A stretch of 64,000 nucleotides of DNA from Xenophilus sp003671765. Its GTDB lineage: Bacteria; Pseudomonadota; Gammaproteobacteria; Burkholderiales; Burkholderiaceae_C. This document shows, piece after piece, positions 50,949 to 60,034 of this stretch. The notes under the pieces are model-generated. The model was not told the DNA's origin. It made no database searches and saw nothing but the letters and a program-made list of their open reading frames with translations. Made by a program: the position numbers and the translations under genes. The stretch lies in assembly GCA_051414805.1 (NCBI GenBank), contig CP166702.1:4712001-4776000 (forward strand), written 5' to 3'. Within the stretch, counting starts at the first letter, position 1. Each line of letters begins with the position of its first letter.

Positions 50949-52040
50949 TCAGGAGCTGAACAGGAAGTTCATCACGTCGCCGTCCTTGACGACGTAGTCC
51001 TTGCCCTCGGCGCGCATCTTGCCCGCGTCCTTGGCGCCCTGCTCGCCCTTGAAGGCGATGTAGTCGTCGAAGGCGATGGTCTGGGCGCGGATGTAGCCCT
51101 TCTCGAAATCGGTGTGGATCACGCCGGCGGCCTGCGGGCCGGTGTCGCCGGTGTGGATGGTCCAGGCGCGCACCTCCTTCACGCCGGCGGTGAAGTAGGT
51201 CTGCAGGCCCAGCAGCTTGTAGGCGGCGCGGATCAGGCGGTTCAGGCCCGGCTCGTCCTGGCCGAGTTCCTTCAGGAACTCGAGCCGGTCGGCATCGTCC
51301 ATCTCCGACAGCTCGGCCTCGATCTTGGCGCAGATGGCGACCACGGGCGCGTTCTGCTTGGCGGCGTACTCGCGCAGCCGGTCCAGGTAGGGGTTGTTCT
51401 CGAAGCCGTCTTCGCTCACGTTGCCCACGAACATCGCGGGCTTGGCCGTGATGAGCGTGAAGCTCTTGACCAGCGGCTGCTCTTCCTTGGTGAACTCCAG
51501 CGCCCGCACCGGGATGTTGTCGTTCAGCGCCTTCTGGCAACGCTCCAGCAGGCCGACGAGCTTCTGCGCGTCCTTGTCGCCCGAACGCGCCACCTTGGTG
51601 TGGCGGTGCAGCGCCTTCTCGACGGTGCCCAGGTCGGCCAGGCACAGCTCGGTCTGGATCACCTCGATGTCCGAGATCGGGTCGACGCGGCCGGCCACGT
51701 GGATCACGTTGTCGTCGTCGAAGCAGCGCACCACGTTCACCGTGGCGTCGGTCTCGCGGATGTGCGCGAGGAACTTGTTGCCCAGGCCTTCGCCCGTGCT
51801 CGCGCCGGCCACCAGGCCGGCGATGTCGACGAACTCCACGATGGCCGGAACGATGCGCTCGGGCTGGACGATCTCGGCCAGCTGCGCGAGCCGCGGATCG
51901 GGCACCTCCACCACGCCCACGTTGGGCTCGATGGTGCAGAAGGGGTAGTTCTCGGCCGCGATGCCAGCCTTGGTCAGCGCGTTGAAGAGGGTGGACTTGC
52001 CGACGTTGGGCAGGCCGACGATGCCGCACTTGAGGCTCAT
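50949..52040 (-). CDS. ychF: YchF, OLA1-type ATPase
   Basis: This 363-residue Obg-family P-loop protein binds ATP rather than GTP and associates with ribosomes. G1 is G-L-P-N-V-G-K-S-T (about 8-16), G3 D-I-A-G-L-V (about 72-77); the expected NxxE in place of NKxD is found in N-V-S-E; a C-terminal TGS-like domain ends F-L-F-S-S. The gene is conserved across bacteria and has no special context here. Confidence 0.95.
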   Translation of the reverse strand: MSLKCGIVGLPNVGKSTLFNALTKAGIAAENYPFCTIEPNVGVVEVPDPRLAQLAEIVQPERIVPAIVEFVDIAGLVAGASTGEGLGNKFLAHIRETDATVNVVRCFDDDNVIHVAGRVDPISDIEVIQTELCLADLGTVEKALHRHTKVARSGDKDAQKLVGLLERCQKALNDNIPVRALEFTKEEQPLVKSFTLITAKPAMFVGNVSEDGFENNPYLDRLREYAAKQNAPVVAICAKIEAELSEMDDADRLEFLKELGQDEPGLNRLIRAAYKLLGLQTYFTAGVKEVRAWTIHTGDTGPQAAGVIHTDFEKGYIRAQTIAFDDYIAFKGEQGAKDAGKMRAEGKDYVVKDGDVMNFLFSS

Positions 52041-52099
52041 GGCGGGGGCTTTCAGGGTGTCTGGGGGAAAGGCGCGATTTTACGAGGCGGCCCCTGCAC

Positions 52100-52993
52100 T
52101 CACTCGAAGCGGTAGTTCGCCCCCACCACCTGGCCGACCTTGAGCAGGTGTTCCACGCCCTCGCGCACGATCAGGTTCATGCCGAAGGTGATCGCGCCGC
52201 CCACGCGCGGGTCGGCGCGGTAGCTGCGCAGCGTGTCGCCGACCTCGGGGCTGCTCGTCGCGGTGGCCGGGTCGATGTCGGGAATGGGGCAGCGCGTGCA
52301 GGGCTTGACCGGCTGCAGCTGCGCCTGGCCTTCGGCGGTGGCGACGTGCAGCATCTCGACGCGGTCCTCGTCGTGCGCCTCGAGGCCGGCCAGCACGATG
52401 TTGGGCCGGAAGCGCTCGATGCCCACCGCGCCGTGGCCCCCCGCGGCGAGCCGCTCGTTGAGCTCGGCCATCGAGCCTTCGCTGGCCACCAGGAGCGCGT
52501 AGCCGTCGGCGAACTGCACCTCGGCCTCGACGCCGCCGGTCCATTGCAGGCTCGAGAGGCGCTTGTGCTCGGGGTCGAAACGCGCCAGCCTGAGCTTTCG
52601 AGGCCGGCCGGCTTCCGAGAGGAAATCGCTGAACCACTGCGCCGCGACATCCCCCATGTCGTAGGCGGCGACGGTGTCTTTCCACACCTTGGCCTGCATC
52701 GGCGCCTCGACCCGGTCGTAGGCGATGTGCAGCGCCAGCATGCCGGGCGCGCGCAGCACCATCTCGAACTGCTTGAGCTGCGGGCGAATGAGCGCCATGC
52801 GCGGCAGTTCGCGCTGGGTGACGAATTCACCATTCTCGTCGACCACCATCCATGCGCGGTCGAACTCCAGCCCGGTCTCGGTGAGCAGCGCCTCGGACAC
52901 CTCGACGCCGGCGCACGATTTGACGGGGTAGACGAAGAGGCGGGCGATGGTGCCCTGGACGTCGAAGTCGGCGGGGGTGGACGGCTGGGTCAT
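52100..52993 (-). CDS. MOSC-domain protein (YcbX-like)
   Basis: This 297-residue protein is of the MOSC N-terminal beta-barrel plus MOSC domain type, as in YcbX and mARC, which use a molybdenum cofactor to reduce N-hydroxylated compounds. Y-P-V-K-S-C-A-G-V (about 21-29) begins the N-terminal domain; the Cys in K-P-C-T-R-C-P-I-P (near 240-248) is the likely Mo ligand, with D-I-D-P and V-G-D-T-L-R-S-Y after it. The ATG at 52993 gives the usual N-terminus. No ferredoxin domain is fused. Confidence 0.87.
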   Translation of the reverse strand: MTQPSTPADFDVQGTIARLFVYPVKSCAGVEVSEALLTETGLEFDRAWMVVDENGEFVTQRELPRMALIRPQLKQFEMVLRAPGMLALHIAYDRVEAPMQAKVWKDTVAAYDMGDVAAQWFSDFLSEAGRPRKLRLARFDPEHKRLSSLQWTGGVEAEVQFADGYALLVASEGSMAELNERLAAGGHGAVGIERFRPNIVLAGLEAHDEDRVEMLHVATAEGQAQLQPVKPCTRCPIPDIDPATATSSPEVGDTLRSYRADPRVGGAITFGMNLIVREGVEHLLKVGQVVGANYRFE

Positions 52994-53097
52994 GGGGCAG
53001 CGGCAAGCGGCGCGCGGGCGTCGGCAGGGTGGGCGAGAAGGGGTGCGAATTCTCGCGCACGCGACCGCCATGCATTCGCGTGCAGCACCTGGGCAAA

Positions 53098-53162
53098 TTC
53101 CAAGCAAAAAGGGCCTGCAGCGCCCGCCCCTTCTGCGCCATTAGCTATCTTTTTCATAGCAA
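53098..53162 (-). repeat. repeat family B copy before the FAD monooxygenase gene
   Basis: On the minus strand TTGCTATGAAAAAGATAGCT is followed by GGGGCGGGCGCTGCAGGCCC and TTTTTGC. This is a full-length, inverted copy of family B lying in the divergent gap between the MOSC and FAD-monooxygenase genes. Confidence 0.75.
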
Positions 53163-53217
53163 TCCGCACAACTCGTCGGTGCACGCCCGCTCCGGCACCG
53201 CTCCCTACAATGCCGCG

Positions 53218-54351
53218 ATGGCTCTTCCTCCCGAGGTTTGCATCCGCGGCGCCGGCATCGTCGGCCGCACGCTGGCCCTGCTGCTCGCGCGCGAACGCGT
53301 GCGCGTGGCGCTGGTGGCGCCGGCCGATACCGCGACGCGTGACGACGTTCGAGCCTATGCGCTCAATGCCGCGTCCAAGGCGCTGCTCGAATCGCTACGG
53401 GCCTGGCCCGACGCCGCCCACGCCACCCCGGTGCGCGAGATGCGGGTGCACGGTGACGAAGGCGGGCAGGTGCATTTCCAGGCGCGCCAGCATGCCGTCG
53501 ATGCGCTGGCCTGGATCGTCGACGTGCCCGCACTCGAACGCCAGCTCGCCGACGCGGTGCGCTTCGCGCCGCAGGTCGAGGTGGTGAGCGCGCCGGTGAA
53601 GGCGCCGCTCACGGTGGTGTGCGAAGGCAAGGCCAGCACCACGCGAGAGCTGCTCGGCGTGCACTACGAGGTGGCGCGCTACCCGCAGCACGCCATCGCG
53701 GCGCGGTTGGAGGCCGAGCGTCCGCACGACGACACCGCGCGCCAGTGGTTCAACGACAAGGGCGAGGTGCTGGCCCTGCTGCCGCTCGGCGGGCCGGGCA
53801 GCCGTGCGCTGGCGCTGGTGTGGTCGGTCGACCAGTTCCGCGCCCCCGCCCTGCTGGCGCAGGACGCCGACACCTTCTGTGCCGGCGTGCGCGAGGCCTG
53901 CGGCGACGCACTGGGTGCTTTCACGCTCACCAGCGAGCGCGCCGCCTGGCCGCTGCAGCGCGCCACGGCCGACCGCTGGATCGGCCGCTTCACGACCGAG
54001 GACGGCAAGGACGGCGGCGCCTGGGCGCTGGCCGGCGACGCCGCCCACACCGTGCACCCCCTGGCCGGCCAGGGCCTGAACCTGGGCCTGGCCGACGCCG
54101 CCGCGCTGGCCGGCGTCCTCAAGCAGCGCGAGTACTGGCGCAGCGTCGGCGACACGCGCCTGCTGCGCCGCTACGAACGCGCCCGCCGCGCCGACGTGCT
54201 GGCCATGGGCCTGGCCACCGACGGCTTGCAGCAACTCTTCGCCCACGCCATGGACCCGCTGCCGCAGCTGCGCAACTGGGGCATGCGCGGTTTCGACCGC
54301 ACGCGCGTGATCAAGAACTGGATCGCGCGCCAGGCCATGGGGCTGGCTTGA
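53218..54351 (+). CDS. UbiH/COQ6-like FAD-dependent monooxygenase
   Basis: This 377-residue flavoprotein hydroxylase is of the UbiH/UbiF/VisC/COQ6 group. The N-terminal R-G-A-G-I-V-G-R-T (about 8-16) is the dinucleotide motif, and G-D-A-A-H-T-V-H-P-L-A-G-Q-G-L-N-L-G (about 276-293) is the FAD/ribityl motif typical of ubiquinone hydroxylases. A role in ubiquinone ring hydroxylation is likely but the exact position cannot be told. It is followed by dsbC and the M61 gene in the same direction. Confidence 0.85.
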   Translation: MALPPEVCIRGAGIVGRTLALLLARERVRVALVAPADTATRDDVRAYALNAASKALLESLRAWPDAAHATPVREMRVHGDEGGQVHFQARQHAVDALAWIVDVPALERQLADAVRFAPQVEVVSAPVKAPLTVVCEGKASTTRELLGVHYEVARYPQHAIAARLEAERPHDDTARQWFNDKGEVLALLPLGGPGSRALALVWSVDQFRAPALLAQDADTFCAGVREACGDALGAFTLTSERAAWPLQRATADRWIGRFTTEDGKDGGAWALAGDAAHTVHPLAGQGLNLGLADAAALAGVLKQREYWRSVGDTRLLRRYERARRADVLAMGLATDGLQQLFAHAMDPLPQLRNWGMRGFDRTRVIKNWIARQAMGLA

Positions 54352-54402
54352 TCCCACCCCCGAACTGAACCTTTGGCGCTTCGCGCACACGAACCCCGCA
54401 CC

Positions 54403-55128
54403 ATGCCCTTCCTGCCCACGCTGCGCCGCCTGGCCGCCCCCGCACTCGCCGCCCTTGCCCTGTCTGCCGCCTTCGGCGCGCACGCCGGCGAGGCCGAGAT
54501 CCGCAAGAGCCTGGCCGCGATCCCGCAGCTGGGCAAGATCGACGAGGTGCGCAAGTCGCCCATGCCGGGCATCTGGGAGGTGCGCGTGGGCTTCGACCTC
54601 TTCTACACCGACGAGCAGGGCAGTTACCTGATGCAGGGCCAGCTCATCGACGTCAAGGCGAAGAAGAACCTCACCGAGGAGCGCATCGACAAGCTCAGCC
54701 AGGTGGCCTTCGACCAGCTGCCGGTGAAGGACGCATTCAAGATCGTGCGCGGCAATGGCAAGCGCAAGCTGGCCGTCTTCGAAGACCCGAACTGCGGCTA
54801 CTGCAAGCATTTCGAGGCCGATCTGCGCAACATCGACAACGTGACGGTCTATCTCTTCCTGTATCCGGTGCTCGGTCCCGATTCGGTCGTCAAGTCGCGC
54901 GACATCTGGTGCAGCAAGGACAAGGGCAAGACCTGGACCGACTGGATGGTGGGCGGCGTCAAGCCCGCGAGCGGCGACTGCGACGTGAGCGCGCTCAAGC
55001 GCAACGTCGAGTTCGGCCGCAAGTACAACATCACCGGCACGCCGACGCTGATCTTCGCCGACGGCAGCCGCTCGCCCGGGGCGATTCCGGCCGCGCAGGT
55101 CGAGAAGATGCTCGCCGCTGCGAACTGA
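54403..55128 (+). CDS. dsbC: thiol:disulfide isomerase DsbC
   Basis: This 241-residue periplasmic disulfide isomerase has a signal peptide (about 1-28, ending A-H-A), an N-terminal dimerisation domain, and a thioredoxin-fold domain with active site C-G-Y-C (131-134) and the cis-Pro in G-T-P-T. A second Cys pair is present (C-S-K and D-C-D), as in DsbC. ATG 54403 is chosen over 54373 because it starts the signal peptide. It overlaps the next gene by one base. Confidence 0.93.
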   Translation: MPFLPTLRRLAAPALAALALSAAFGAHAGEAEIRKSLAAIPQLGKIDEVRKSPMPGIWEVRVGFDLFYTDEQGSYLMQGQLIDVKAKKNLTEERIDKLSQVAFDQLPVKDAFKIVRGNGKRKLAVFEDPNCGYCKHFEADLRNIDNVTVYLFLYPVLGPDSVVKSRDIWCSKDKGKTWTDWMVGGVKPASGDCDVSALKRNVEFGRKYNITGTPTLIFADGSRSPGAIPAAQVEKMLAAAN

Positions 55129-57035
55129 TGGCTGCCCGCGCCCCCGCCCCGCGGAAGCCCGCCGCGGCTGGCCTGCGCTACCACGTGCGCTGCGCCGACC
55201 TTCACGCCCACCTCTACGACGTCACCCTCGAGATCGACGCGCCGCAGGCGCTGCAGCGGGTGTCGCTGCCGGTGTGGATCCCTGGCAGCTACCTGGTGCG
55301 CGAGTTCGCGAAGAACCTGCAGGGCCTGCGCGCGACCCAGGGCCGCCGCAAGCTGCAGGTGGTGCAGCAGGACAAGGCGAGCTGGCAGATCGACTGCGAG
55401 GCCGGCCGTCCGCTGACGCTGCACTACCAGGTGTGCGCCTACGACCATTCGGTGCGCACCGCCTGGCTCGATGCCGACCGCGGCTTCTTCAACGGCACCA
55501 GCGTGTGCCTGCGCGTCGACGGGCAGACCGAGCTCGCCTGCACGCTGCAGATCGATGCACCTTCCGGCACCGCCGCGCCCTGGTCCTGCGCCACCGCGCT
55601 GCGCCCGGCCAAGGTCGACCGCCGCGGCTTCGGCATCTTTCGCGCCGACGGCTACGACGAGCTGGCCGACAGCCCGGTCGAGATGGGCGACTTCTGGAGC
55701 GCCGAGTTCGACGTGCTGGGCGTGCCGCACCGCTTCGTGGTCGCCGGCACCACGCCCGCCTTCGACGGCGAGCGCCTGGTGGCCGACACGCGTGCCATCT
55801 GCGAAACGCAGGTGCGCTTCTGGCACGGCGACAAGGCGCGCGCCGGGGCGCGCGACGCCGCCCTGCGTCCGCCGCACGACCGCTACGTGTTCATGCTCAA
55901 TGCCGTGGGCGACAGCTACGGCGGGCTGGAACACCGCCACTCGACTGCCCTGATCTGCAACCGCAGCGATTTGCCCCAGCGGGGCGTGGCCAAGGCCGGC
56001 GAGGGCTACACCACGCTGCTGGGCCTGATCAGCCACGAGTACTTCCACACCTGGAACGTCAAGCGCCTGCGCCCCGCTGAATTCGCACGCTACGACTACC
56101 GCCAGGAGAACTACACCCAGCTGCTGTGGTTCTTCGAGGGTTTCACCAGCTACTACGACGACGTGCTGCTGCGTCGCGCCGGCGGCATCGACGACGCCAC
56201 CTACGTCAAGCTGCTGAACAAGACGGCCAACCAGGTGCTGCAGACGCCCGGGCGCTTCGTGCAGTCGGTGGCCGACGCGAGCTTCGACGCCTGGGTGAAG
56301 TACTACCGCCCCGACGAGCAGATGCCCAACGCCACGGTGAGCTACTACACCAAGGGCGCCCTGGTCGCGCTGTGCCTGGACCTCACGCTGCGCAGCGAAG
56401 GGCACGGCACGTTGGACGATGTGATGCGGCTGCTGTGGGCGCGCAGCGCAGAGCCGCCTCAAGCAAGCGAGCGCCCCCTCGGGGGGCAGCGAACTACACG
56501 CAGTGAGGAGCGTGGGGGCTCCCGTTCCTCGGGCGGCCCCGTCACCGAGGACGACATCGCTGCAGCGCTGGAGACGGTGGGGCGCCGTTCCTACGCGCCT
56601 GAACTGTCGAAGTGGGTGCACGGCACCGACGAGCTGCCGCTCAAGCCCCTGCTCGAGGCGCACGGCGTGGCCGTGCTCGACGAGCCCGCGCAGCGCGCGC
56701 AGGCCCTGGGCCTGCGCGTGGCCGAGACGGCAGGCAGCGTGCAGGTCAAGGTCGTGCTGCGCGGCAGCGCGGCCGAGCAGGCCGGCTTCTCGGCCAGCGA
56801 CGAGTGGCTGGCCGTGGAACTGCCCGCCGCGCGCGGACGCGCCGCCTCGGCCTGGCGCATCGCCAAACTGGACGAGTTGCCGCTGTACCTGGGCGACGCG
56901 AAGCAGTGCACCGCCATCGTGGCGCGCGACCGCCGCCTGCTGCGCCTGCCGCTGCGCCTGCCCGCGAACGAGACCACGCTGCGCCTGGCGCCGCAGGACG
57001 CGCCGCGGCTGCGGGCCTGGCTGGGCGGGCGCTGA
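55128..57035 (+). CDS. M61-family metallopeptidase with a repeat-derived insert
   Basis: This 635-residue M61 (glycyl aminopeptidase) family protein has the zinc motif H-E-Y-F-H at 303-307, an N-terminal beta-sandwich domain and a C-terminal PDZ domain (about 495-580). Residues about 442-470 are a low-complexity insert (S-E-R-P-L-G-G-Q-R-T-T-R-S-E-E) encoded by a family A repeat read in frame. The start overlaps the dsbC stop (TGATG). No signal peptide is obvious, so a cytoplasmic site is possible. Confidence 0.9.
   Translation: MAARAPAPRKPAAAGLRYHVRCADLHAHLYDVTLEIDAPQALQRVSLPVWIPGSYLVREFAKNLQGLRATQGRRKLQVVQQDKASWQIDCEAGRPLTLHYQVCAYDHSVRTAWLDADRGFFNGTSVCLRVDGQTELACTLQIDAPSGTAAPWSCATALRPAKVDRRGFGIFRADGYDELADSPVEMGDFWSAEFDVLGVPHRFVVAGTTPAFDGERLVADTRAICETQVRFWHGDKARAGARDAALRPPHDRYVFMLNAVGDSYGGLEHRHSTALICNRSDLPQRGVAKAGEGYTTLLGLISHEYFHTWNVKRLRPAEFARYDYRQENYTQLLWFFEGFTSYYDDVLLRRAGGIDDATYVKLLNKTANQVLQTPGRFVQSVADASFDAWVKYYRPDEQMPNATVSYYTKGALVALCLDLTLRSEGHGTLDDVMRLLWARSAEPPQASERPLGGQRTTRSEERGGSRSSGGPVTEDDIAAALETVGRRSYAPELSKWVHGTDELPLKPLLEAHGVAVLDEPAQRAQALGLRVAETAGSVQVKVVLRGSAAEQAGFSASDEWLAVELPAARGRAASAWRIAKLDELPLYLGDAKQCTAIVARDRRLLRLPLRLPANETTLRLAPQDAPRLRAWLGGR
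56454..56525 (+). repeat. repeat family A copy inside the M61 gene
   Basis: GCGCCCCCTCGGGGGGCAGC and then CGCAGTGAGGAGCGTGGGGG match, in reverse orientation, the intergenic element at 1672-1738. It interrupts the peptidase coding sequence without a stop or frame change and is therefore translated. Confidence 0.8.
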
Positions 57036-57141
57036 GCGCACGGCATCGTCCTGCCGCTGCCCATCGAGGCGGTCCCTCTGGGTATAGTGACCCGCTGCGG
57101 CGCGCGGCGCCTGCTCGTTCCACCCATTCCCCGGAGACACC

Positions 57142-57921
57142 ATGAGCTACGAGAACATCGAAGTGCGCACCGAGGCCGGCAAGGTCGGCATCGTGACGCT
57201 CAACCGCCCCAAGGCACTGAACGCGCTGAACGATGCGCTCATGACCGAACTGGGCACGGCCCTCCAGGCCTTCGATGCCGACGAGGCGATCGGCTGCGTG
57301 ATCGTCACCGGCAGCGAACGCGCCTTCGCCGCCGGCGCAGACATCGGCGCCATGGCCAAGTACAGCTTCGTCGATGCGTACAAGGGCGACTACATCACGC
57401 GCAACTGGGAGACGATCCGAAGCATCCGCAAGCCGGTGATCGCCGCCGTGAGCGGCTTCGCGCTGGGCGGCGGCTGCGAGCTGGCGATGATGTGCGACTT
57501 CATCATCGCGGCCGACAACGCGAAGTTCGGCCAGCCCGAGATCAAGCTGGGCGTGATCCCCGGCGCCGGCGGCACGCAGCGCCTGCCGCGCGCCGTGGGC
57601 AAGAGCAAGGCCATGGACATGGCGCTCACGGGCCGCATGATGGACGCCGCCGAGGCCGAGCGCGCCGGCCTCGTCAGCCGCGTGGTGCCCTACGACAAGC
57701 TGATGGACGAGGCGCTGGGCGCCGCGCTGCAGATCGCCGACTTCTCGCAGATCGCCGTGATGGCGGCCAAGGAGTCGGTGAACCGCGCCTTCGAGAGCGG
57801 CCTGTCGGACGGCGTGATGTTCGAGCGCCGACTGTTCCACGCCCTGTTCGCCACCGCCGACCAGAAGGAAGGCATGGACGCCTTCGTGGCCAAGCGCAAG
57901 GCCGAGTTCAAGCACCAGTGA
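57142..57921 (+). CDS. enoyl-CoA hydratase
   Basis: This 259-residue crotonase-fold protein hydrates enoyl-CoA in fatty-acid beta-oxidation. A-F-A-A-G-A-D-I (about 62-69) and G-G-G-C-E-L-A-M (about 109-116) form the oxyanion hole; Glu in G-C-E-L and Glu in P-E-I-K-L-G-V-I-P (about 132) are the catalytic pair seen in true hydratases. GGAGA at 57132 serves the ATG. It seems to be a single gene. Confidence 0.92.
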   Translation: MSYENIEVRTEAGKVGIVTLNRPKALNALNDALMTELGTALQAFDADEAIGCVIVTGSERAFAAGADIGAMAKYSFVDAYKGDYITRNWETIRSIRKPVIAAVSGFALGGGCELAMMCDFIIAADNAKFGQPEIKLGVIPGAGGTQRLPRAVGKSKAMDMALTGRMMDAAEAERAGLVSRVVPYDKLMDEALGAALQIADFSQIAVMAAKESVNRAFESGLSDGVMFERRLFHALFATADQKEGMDAFVAKRKAEFKHQ

Positions 57922-57956
57922 GCACGCGGGGCGATGCCGTTCGGCATCGCCTCGTC

Positions 57957-58035
57957 AAAGGCAAAAAGGGGCTGCAGCGCCCGCCCTGCCTGCGCGAGCC
58001 GCTATCGATGCGATAGCGGCTCGCTGCTTTTGGGG
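57957..58035 (-). repeat. repeat family B copy after the enoyl-CoA hydratase gene
   Basis: This copy has GGGCGGGCGCTGCAGCCCCT on the minus strand, followed by TTTTTGCC, and includes the strong hairpin GAGCCGCTATCG with CGATAGCGGCTC (plus strand 57997-58022). Facing two convergent genes, it may stop transcription. Confidence 0.75.
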
Positions 58036-58043
58036 TCTGCCGC

Positions 58044-59213
58044 TCAGCGTTCGGCCAGCGCGCGCTGCAGCGCGTCGAGCACGGCCGGCGGCGGCTCGAC
58101 GGCCACGGGCGGCGCCGCTCCTTCGCTCCAGCGCAGCGTGCGGCCCGGCGCGGCCGGCACCTCGAGCACCCCCAGCGCGGCGCCGCGCGCGCCCTCCAGC
58201 ACGATGCGCCAGCCGGGCACCGCCGACTCGAGCGCCGCAGCGCCGCCGCCTGAAGGAACCGCAGCCTCGACCAGCGCGCCCAGCTGCGCCGCTTCGGCCC
58301 GCGCGAGGCGGCGCGACTGGCCGCTCGCGTCGACGATGCGCAGGTGCGTCCATCCACGCCAGGCCCCCGGATGCGCTGCCGGCGCCAACGAGCGGCGTGC
58401 GAGCGCGGCAGGAGGTGCCGCGGCTTCGCGGGCGGGCGCCGGTGCCAGCTCGGCCGACGGCGGCGCCATGGGCTCGGCCAGCGTTCCATCGCCGGAAGCC
58501 CGCTCACGCGCGGCGGCGGCAGGAGCGGGTGCCGCGGGCGCGGCACGCGGGGCCGCAGGCGGTGCGCTGGCGATCGCCGGGGCACCGCCACCGGCCGGCG
58601 ACGGCGACGGCGATGGCGAGCTATCCGCCTCGGCGACGGGCGGCACGGTGATCGGCGCCGCCGGTGCGGCGACAGCGGGTGGTGGCGGCGCCTCGCGCCG
58701 CTCGGCCAGGGACTCCGCTTGCGCCTTGGCAGCGGGCTTGGTGGTGGCCTGCTGCTTGGCCGCGGTGTCGGCTTCGGCGGCGCGGCGGCGCTCCTCGCGC
58801 GCAGCGCGGGCGTCGGCGCGCGGCGCGGGCTCGCCTTCCGCCGGCGCAGCAGGAGAGGCCGCGGGCGCCTCGGCGTCGAGCCGCGCGTCCGGCACCGGCT
58901 CGCGATGCCACAGCACGGTCACGAACAGGGCCACCATCACGGTGGCGAAAGCGGCGTTCCAGGGCATGCGCGAGCCCGGCGTGCCGCCCCACAGGCGCCT
59001 CCACCAGGGCGGCGCCGCCTCGCGTGGCGTCGGGCGGGCCGCCGTCGTCGGCGCGACGGCGTTGTGCGCGCTGCGCAGGATGGCCTCGCGCGTGGCCGGA
59101 TGCGGGGCCGCGTCGCGGTCCGGTGCGGCATCGAGCATGCGGCGCAGCACCGGGTCGGCGGGCGGCATGCCGTCGGCGGCGCCGCCGGGCAGATCGCGCG
59201 GGTCCTGCGTCAT
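58044..59213 (-). CDS. anti-sigma-factor-like membrane protein
   Basis: The 389-residue protein has a cytoplasmic N-terminus of about 80 residues with L-R-R-M-L-D-A-A and W-W-R-R-L-W, one membrane helix at about 84-102, and a long Ala/Pro/Glu-rich periplasmic linker with S-P-S-P-S-P, ending in a small C-terminal domain (about 285-389, W-T-H-L-R-I-V-D). It overlaps the ECF sigma factor gene by four bases (ATGA). This layout suggests an anti-sigma factor, but no zinc H-x-x-x-C-x-x-C motif is seen. Confidence 0.65.
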   Translation of the reverse strand: MTQDPRDLPGGAADGMPPADPVLRRMLDAAPDRDAAPHPATREAILRSAHNAVAPTTAARPTPREAAPPWWRRLWGGTPGSRMPWNAAFATVMVALFVTVLWHREPVPDARLDAEAPAASPAAPAEGEPAPRADARAAREERRRAAEADTAAKQQATTKPAAKAQAESLAERREAPPPPAVAAPAAPITVPPVAEADSSPSPSPSPAGGGAPAIASAPPAAPRAAPAAPAPAAAARERASGDGTLAEPMAPPSAELAPAPAREAAAPPAALARRSLAPAAHPGAWRGWTHLRIVDASGQSRRLARAEAAQLGALVEAAVPSGGGAAALESAVPGWRIVLEGARGAALGVLEVPAAPGRTLRWSEGAAPPVAVEPPPAVLDALQRALAER

Positions 59214-59881
59214 GCGCCCTGCCCTTCCAGGGCGACGAGGTAGCGCGCCATGCAGGCGCGCAGCTTCTGCAGCCCGTAGCGCAGCCGGCTCTTCACGGTC
59301 TCGAAGCCGAGCGCGAGCTGCGTCGCCATCGCGTCGACGGTGAGGCCGTCTTCGTGGTGCAGCAGGAAGGCCGCGCGCTGCTCGGCCGGCAGTTCGTCGA
59401 GGCAGGCCAGCAGGCGGCGCCCGGCGGCACGCCAGAAGGCGAGTTCCTCGGCGGAGGGATGGGCAGCGTCGGCCGCTCCATCGGCGGCGCGCACGCCGCG
59501 TTCGAGCGAGGGCAGCTGCGGCATGCCGTCGTCATCGTCGCCGTGGCCGCCGGCGTCGAGTGCGAGCTCGCGCCCGCTCACTCGCAGCCGGTCCATCGCC
59601 AGGTTGTGCGCGATGGTGAAGGCCCAGGTGCGCCACGTGGCGCCCTGCGGCGAAAAGGAGTCGCGCGCCGTCACGATGCGCAGCCAGGTGTCCTGGAACA
59701 CCTCGTCCGCCTGTGACGCCAGGCGCGCGCCGAGCAGGCGGCGCACGAAGCGGAACAGGGCACCTTCGTGGCGCGCATAGAGGATGTCGAACGCGGCCGC
59801 ATCGCCGCCGGCGTAGGCAAGCATCAGCTGATCGTCGGCCATGGCATGGCGCTGCGCGTCGACGGACGAAGGGGCGAGCAT
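59210..59881 (-). CDS. ECF-type RNA polymerase sigma factor
   Basis: This 223-residue sigma70-family protein has region 2 (A-A-F-D-I-L-Y-A-R-H, D-E-V-F-Q-D-T-W-L-R-I, and T-W-A-F-T-I-A-H-N-L-A-M-D) and region 4 (E-L-P-A-E-Q-R-A-A-F-L-L-H-H, G-F-E-T-V-K-S-R-L-R-Y) of ECF factors, joined by an acidic linker. The start may be ATG 59881 or ATG 59842 (M-A-D-D-Q-L-M); no ribosome binding site decides. The downstream gene is probably its anti-sigma partner. Target promoters are unknown. Confidence 0.88.
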   Translation of the reverse strand: MLAPSSVDAQRHAMADDQLMLAYAGGDAAAFDILYARHEGALFRFVRRLLGARLASQADEVFQDTWLRIVTARDSFSPQGATWRTWAFTIAHNLAMDRLRVSGRELALDAGGHGDDDDGMPQLPSLERGVRAADGAADAAHPSAEELAFWRAAGRRLLACLDELPAEQRAAFLLHHEDGLTVDAMATQLALGFETVKSRLRYGLQKLRACMARYLVALEGQGA

Positions 59882-60019
59882 CGGAGGATTGTCACCCCCG
59901 TTGTACGCGCGGGATGGCGGGACGGGGTCGATGTGCGAAAGCGGAGGGCGGCGTGGTGGCCGATCGAAGCCTTGCGATGCAAACGTACGCGAAGCGCTGG
60001 CGGGGCCCCGGAGTCTGGC

Positions 60020-60025
60020 TATAAT
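60020..60025 (+). promoter_or_regulatory. -10 hexamer of tRNA-Met
   Basis: A perfect TATAAT lies nine bases before the tRNA and is followed by GGCGGGCTC, a GC-rich discriminator as expected of a stringently controlled tRNA promoter. A convincing -35 was not found. Confidence 0.55.
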
Positions 60026-60034
60026 GGCGGGCTC

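Noticed and set aside
57083..57088. TATAGT as promoter of the enoyl-CoA hydratase gene
   Set aside because: The -10 fits but no -35 is present and position relative to the gene is not decisive.
58600..58640. Ser-Pro repeat in the anti-sigma-like protein as a variable tract
   Set aside because: Only four units, encoded by non-identical codons; ordinary linker composition.
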